Source of the DNA: Oscillospiraceae bacterium
GTDB lineage: Bacteria; Bacillota; Clostridia; Oscillospirales; Ruminococcaceae
NCBI GenBank assembly: GCA_019413245.1
Contig: DXNX01000107.1
Location: 1-8,369, forward strand
Length of the DNA stretch: 8,369 nt
Direction: 5' to 3'
Shown: in pieces, positions 6,081-8,369 of the stretch
How positions within the stretch are numbered: position 1 is the stretch's first letter
Layout: the number at the start of each line of letters is the position of its first letter
Translations under genes and position numbers: made by a program
Notes under the pieces: generated by a model
Databases searched by the model: none
What the model was told of the DNA's origin: nothing
What the model saw: the letters and a program-made list of their open reading frames with translations, nothing else

Positions 6081-7475
6081 TTACAGCTTGCTGATCTGGG
6101 GACCCTGGGCAGTGTCGGCCACGCTCCAGCCCATCTCGGTAAGCTGGGCGCGGATGGCGTCGGCGCGGGCAAAGTCCTTGGCCTTCTTGGCAGCAGCGCG
6201 CTCGGCCACCAGGTCGGTGACCTCCTGCGGGATGGCCGAGGTCTTGCGGTTGTACACCAGGCCCAGCACGCCGGTCAGCTCATCGAACATATCGGCGGCT
6301 GCCTGCAGGCTGGCCTTGTCCGCAGCGTCGGACAGGGTGTTGATCTCCTTGACAAACTCGAAGATGGCCGCCAGCGCGTCCGGGGTGTTCAGGTCATCAT
6401 CCATGGCGGTGATGAACTTTTCCTTGGCCGCCTTGGCCTTTTCGGCCAGGGTGGTGTCGGTGCCGTGGGCGTGCTCGATGGCAAAATCCAGGTTGTCGCG
6501 GCAGGTGTACAGGCGCTCCAGAGAGCTCTTGCAGCTTTCGATGAGCTCCACGGTATAGTTCAACGGCATGCGGTAGCCGGCGGTGAGCATAAAATACCGG
6601 ATGGGTTCATAACCGTACTTGTCGGCGATTTCCCGCACGGTGAAGAAGTTGTTGGCACTCTTGGACATCTTCTGGTTGTTGATGTTCAAGAAGCCGTTGT
6701 GCATCCAGTAGCGGCTGAAGGTGCAGCCATTGGCGCACTCGGACTGAGCGATCTCGTTCTCGTGATGGGGGAAGATCAGGTCCTGGCCGCCACAGTGCAG
6801 GTCAATGGTCTTGCCCAGATGCTTGCGGGCCATGGCGCTGCACTCGATATGCCAGCCGGGGCGGCCGTGGCCCCAGGGGCTGTCCCAGTAGGGTTCGCCG
6901 GGCTTGGCAGCCTTCCAGACGGCGAAATCCGCCGGGTCCTCCTTCAGGTCGTCGTCCATCTGGCTGCGCAGGGCGCGGTTGCCGCTTTCCAGGTCATCCA
7001 GATTCAGATGGCTCAGCTTACCGTAGCCGGGGTCGGACTTGACCCGGAAGTACACGTCGCCGTTGCGGGCGGGGTAGGCATGGCCGGAGGCTACCAGGTC
7101 CTTGACGATCTTGATGATCTCGCCGATATGCTCGGTGGCACGGGGACGCACGGTGGGTTCCTTGACGTTCAGGCCCTCGGAGTCCTTGATGTACTCCGCC
7201 TCAAACCGGCGGGCCACTTCCTGCATGGAAACGCCCTCCTGCTGACCTTTGGCGATGAGCTTGTCGTCAATATCGGTGATGTTGGAAACGTAATACACCT
7301 TGTTGCCCATGTACTCCAGGTAGCGGCGCAGGGTGTCGAAGACGATCATAGGGCGGGCGTTGCCCACATGGATATAGTTGTAGACCGTGGGCCCGCAGAC
7401 GTAGATGCGGTATTCCCCGGGGGTCTGGGGGATGAATTCTTCCTTCTGGCGGGTCAGGGTATTAAAGATCTGCAT
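6081..7475 (-). CDS. cysS: Cysteinyl-tRNA synthetase
   Basis: A complete class I synthetase of 464 residues, the usual length for bacterial CysRS, that activates cysteine with ATP and loads it onto tRNA-Cys in the cytoplasm. Signature elements are YVCGPTVYNYIHVGNARP with the HIGH-equivalent HVGN at 36-39, the KMSKS loop at 269-273, and a zinc site made of Cys27, Cys212 (WHIECSAM), His237 and Glu241 (FPHHENEIAQSE). The C-terminal helical tRNA-binding part ends in the family-typical KKAKDFARADAIRAQLTEMGW. The ATG at 7475 is preceded by AAGGAAG with about seven bases of spacing. It has its own promoter after pgsA and ends in a strong terminator, so it is probably transcribed alone or with read-through from pgsA. 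The 92-nt upstream gap is too short for a T-box leader. Confidence 0.98.
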   Translation of the reverse strand: MQIFNTLTRQKEEFIPQTPGEYRIYVCGPTVYNYIHVGNARPMIVFDTLRRYLEYMGNKVYYVSNITDIDDKLIAKGQQEGVSMQEVARRFEAEYIKDSEGLNVKEPTVRPRATEHIGEIIKIVKDLVASGHAYPARNGDVYFRVKSDPGYGKLSHLNLDDLESGNRALRSQMDDDLKEDPADFAVWKAAKPGEPYWDSPWGHGRPGWHIECSAMARKHLGKTIDLHCGGQDLIFPHHENEIAQSECANGCTFSRYWMHNGFLNINNQKMSKSANNFFTVREIADKYGYEPIRYFMLTAGYRMPLNYTVELIESCKSSLERLYTCRDNLDFAIEHAHGTDTTLAEKAKAAKEKFITAMDDDLNTPDALAAIFEFVKEINTLSDAADKASLQAAADMFDELTGVLGLVYNRKTSAIPQEVTDLVAERAAAKKAKDFARADAIRAQLTEMGWSVADTAQGPQISKL

Positions 7476-7525
7476 AACGGAGCTTCCTTTCCGGGAATGT
7501 TTCGGGGACCTTTCCTTGCTGTACC

Positions 7526-7554
7526 ATTATAGCCCTGCCGCCGCGGCGGCGCAA
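7526..7554 (-). promoter_or_regulatory. Predicted cysS promoter with palindromic spacer
   Basis: Minus strand: perfect -10 TATAAT at 7531-7526 and a TTGCGC -35-like hexamer (3 of 6) at 7554-7549, exactly 17 nt apart. The spacer is occupied by the perfect 14-nt palindrome GCCGCCGCGGCGGC (7537-7550), overlapping the last two -35 bases. Transcription would start near 7519, giving a leader of about 44 nt. Confidence 0.7.
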
Positions 7555-7567
7555 GGGCCGGAGCCTC

Positions 7568-8143
7568 TTATTTTGCCTGCATGAAGCAGCTGCGGTTCTG
7601 CCACAGGTAGATACAGCCGGAGATCACCGTGACCAGGGCCACCAGCCAACACAGGACCTGGGTGATGAGCCCGAACGCCATCATGTCGGAATCGCCCATA
7701 AAGAACGGCACAAAGTAGTAGAACAGCACGGTGAGCATCTGCAGCACCGTCTTGACCTTGCCCCACATATTGGCGGCGATGACGGTACCGGAGCCGGCGG
7801 CGATCATGCGCACACCGGCCACGGCGAATTCCCGGAACATGATGACGGCCAGCACCACGGGAGAGCACAGACCGTCCACCAGCATGTAAATGAAAGCGGC
7901 GGTGGTAAGCATCTTATCGGCCAGAGGGTCCATAAACTTGCCGAAATCGGTGACAAGGTTATCGCGGCGGGCCAGGTAGCCGTCCAGGAAGTCGGTGAAG
8001 CTGGCCACCGCAAAAATGATGCCCGCCACCAGATGGGCGGTGGGATTGTACTCGGCGGTGCCGATGCGGCCGTACGCCGCAAACACCATGAACACGGGCA
8101 CCAGGATGACGCGCAGCAGGGTCAGCTTGTTGGGCAGATTCAT
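7568..8143 (-). CDS. pgsA: CDP-diacylglycerol--glycerol-3-phosphate 3-phosphatidyltransferase
   Basis: A 191-residue integral membrane enzyme of the CDP-alcohol phosphatidyltransferase family. It transfers the phosphatidyl group from CDP-diacylglycerol to glycerol 3-phosphate, the committed step to phosphatidylglycerol and cardiolipin. The catalytic signature D-G-x2-A-R-x8-G-x3-D-x3-D is intact: Asp51, Asp54-Gly55, Ala58-Arg59, Gly68, Asp72 and Asp76 in DFLDGYLARRDNLVTDFGKF and the MDPLAD that follows. The N-terminal MNLPNKLTLLRVILVPVFM is typical of PgsA, and several further membrane segments follow. The ATG at 8143 has an ideal GAGGAGG site eight bases upstream, which lies within the last codons of rimO; the 3-nt gap implies translational coupling. 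Other family members with other head groups share the signature, but the N-terminus, length and rimO neighbour favour PgsA. Confidence 0.95.
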   Translation of the reverse strand: MNLPNKLTLLRVILVPVFMVFAAYGRIGTAEYNPTAHLVAGIIFAVASFTDFLDGYLARRDNLVTDFGKFMDPLADKMLTTAAFIYMLVDGLCSPVVLAVIMFREFAVAGVRMIAAGSGTVIAANMWGKVKTVLQMLTVLFYYFVPFFMGDSDMMAFGLITQVLCWLVALVTVISGCIYLWQNRSCFMQAK

Positions 8144-8146
8144 GAT

Positions 8147-8369
8147 TTATTCCTCCTCGGATTCCACATAGCCGTACAGGTCGTAGGTATCGCTGTCGGT
8201 GATGGTCACGCGGTAAAATTCGCCGGGGGTCAGGGGGGTATCGGCGGGGGTCAGCACGTTGCCGTCGATCTCCGGGCAATCGGCCTGGGTGCGCAGCAGG
8301 TACATGCCGGTCTCGTCGTCCACCCCGTCACAGATACATTCCAGTGTCTTGCCCACCTTGGCGGCCATG
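8147..8369 (-). CDS. rimO: Ribosomal protein S12 methylthiotransferase RimO, C-terminal fragment
   Basis: The last 73 or so residues of a gene that enters from the right edge. The fragment is a TRAM domain: VGKTLECICDGVDDETGMYLLRTQADCPEIDGNVL and, near the end, LTPGEFYRVTITDSDTYDLYGYV. The pairing of R-x-QADCPEIDG with the PG-x-F-x-x-V-x-ITDSDTYDLYG ending is characteristic of RimO, a radical-SAM enzyme with two iron-sulfur clusters that methylthiolates an aspartate of ribosomal protein S12. The radical-SAM core and cluster-binding cysteines lie outside the window. The related MiaB also ends in a TRAM domain, but the wording and the pgsA neighbour favour RimO. The C-terminus ends in a run of glutamates whose codons double as the pgsA ribosome-binding site. 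Confidence 0.88.
   Translation of the reverse strand, partial: MAAKVGKTLECICDGVDDETGMYLLRTQADCPEIDGNVLTPADTPLTPGEFYRVTITDSDTYDLYGYVESEEE

Noticed and set aside
2872..6558. A 1228-codon open frame on the plus strand
   Set aside because: It lies antisense to the glycosyltransferase gene and part of cysS, and its translation is rich in Gln, His, Gly and Pro with no recognisable domain. It is the mirror of GC-rich codon use in the real genes.
6465..7532. A 355-codon plus-strand open frame rich in Val, Ala and Gly
   Set aside because: It mirrors cysS, whose catalytic motifs are complete on the minus strand.
7476..7567. T-box or other riboswitch upstream of cysS
   Set aside because: The gap is only 92 nt, of which about 44 nt would be transcribed leader. 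There is no T-box sequence or terminator/antiterminator pair.

Overview
All seven genes in this GC-rich window lie on the minus strand, so the order of transcription runs from the high to the low coordinates: rimO (3' end only), pgsA, cysS, a giant membrane glycosyltransferase, vanR, vanS, and a VanG-type D-alanine:D-serine (or D-Ala) ligase cut off by the left edge. Gene content, AGGAGG ribosome sites, a rimO-pgsA pair and an intrinsic-looking vanG-type cluster suggest a GC-rich gut clostridium of the Oscillospiraceae/Ruminococcaceae (Faecalibacterium, Subdoligranulum or Gemmiger relatives). That placement is inference from style and content; no rRNA or species marker is present.

Right part (about 6080-8369) is housekeeping. 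RimO modifies ribosomal protein S12, PgsA makes phosphatidylglycerophosphate and is translationally coupled to rimO (3 nt between them), and CysS charges tRNA-Cys. cysS has its own promoter with a perfect TATAAT and a palindromic spacer, and ends in a nested-stem terminator (6014-6065).

Middle part (2947-5976) is one long gene encoding a polytopic protein of about 1009 residues that joins two GT-C glycosyltransferase modules: an N-terminal one with a HERYLLP loop and a C-terminal PMT/GT39 one with the FDE and HPPLGK motifs. A predicted beta-rich extracytoplasmic insert sits just ahead of the PMT catalytic loop. An intrinsic terminator (2897-2928) closes it.

Left part (1-2860) is the most interesting: a promoter, then overlapping vanR-vanS encoding an OmpR-type regulator and a two-TM sensor kinase close to the glycopeptide-resistance VanRS family, then a 136-nt gap, then a VanG-type ligase. 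The gap holds three TCG-starting motifs at exact 11-nt spacing overlapping the end of vanS (a candidate VanR operator) and a 14-bp hairpin. The expected partners (vanXY peptidase, vanT racemase) would lie beyond coordinate 1 and cannot be seen. No mobile element, tRNA, rRNA or CRISPR array is visible, and no gene-free stretch exceeds 300 bases.
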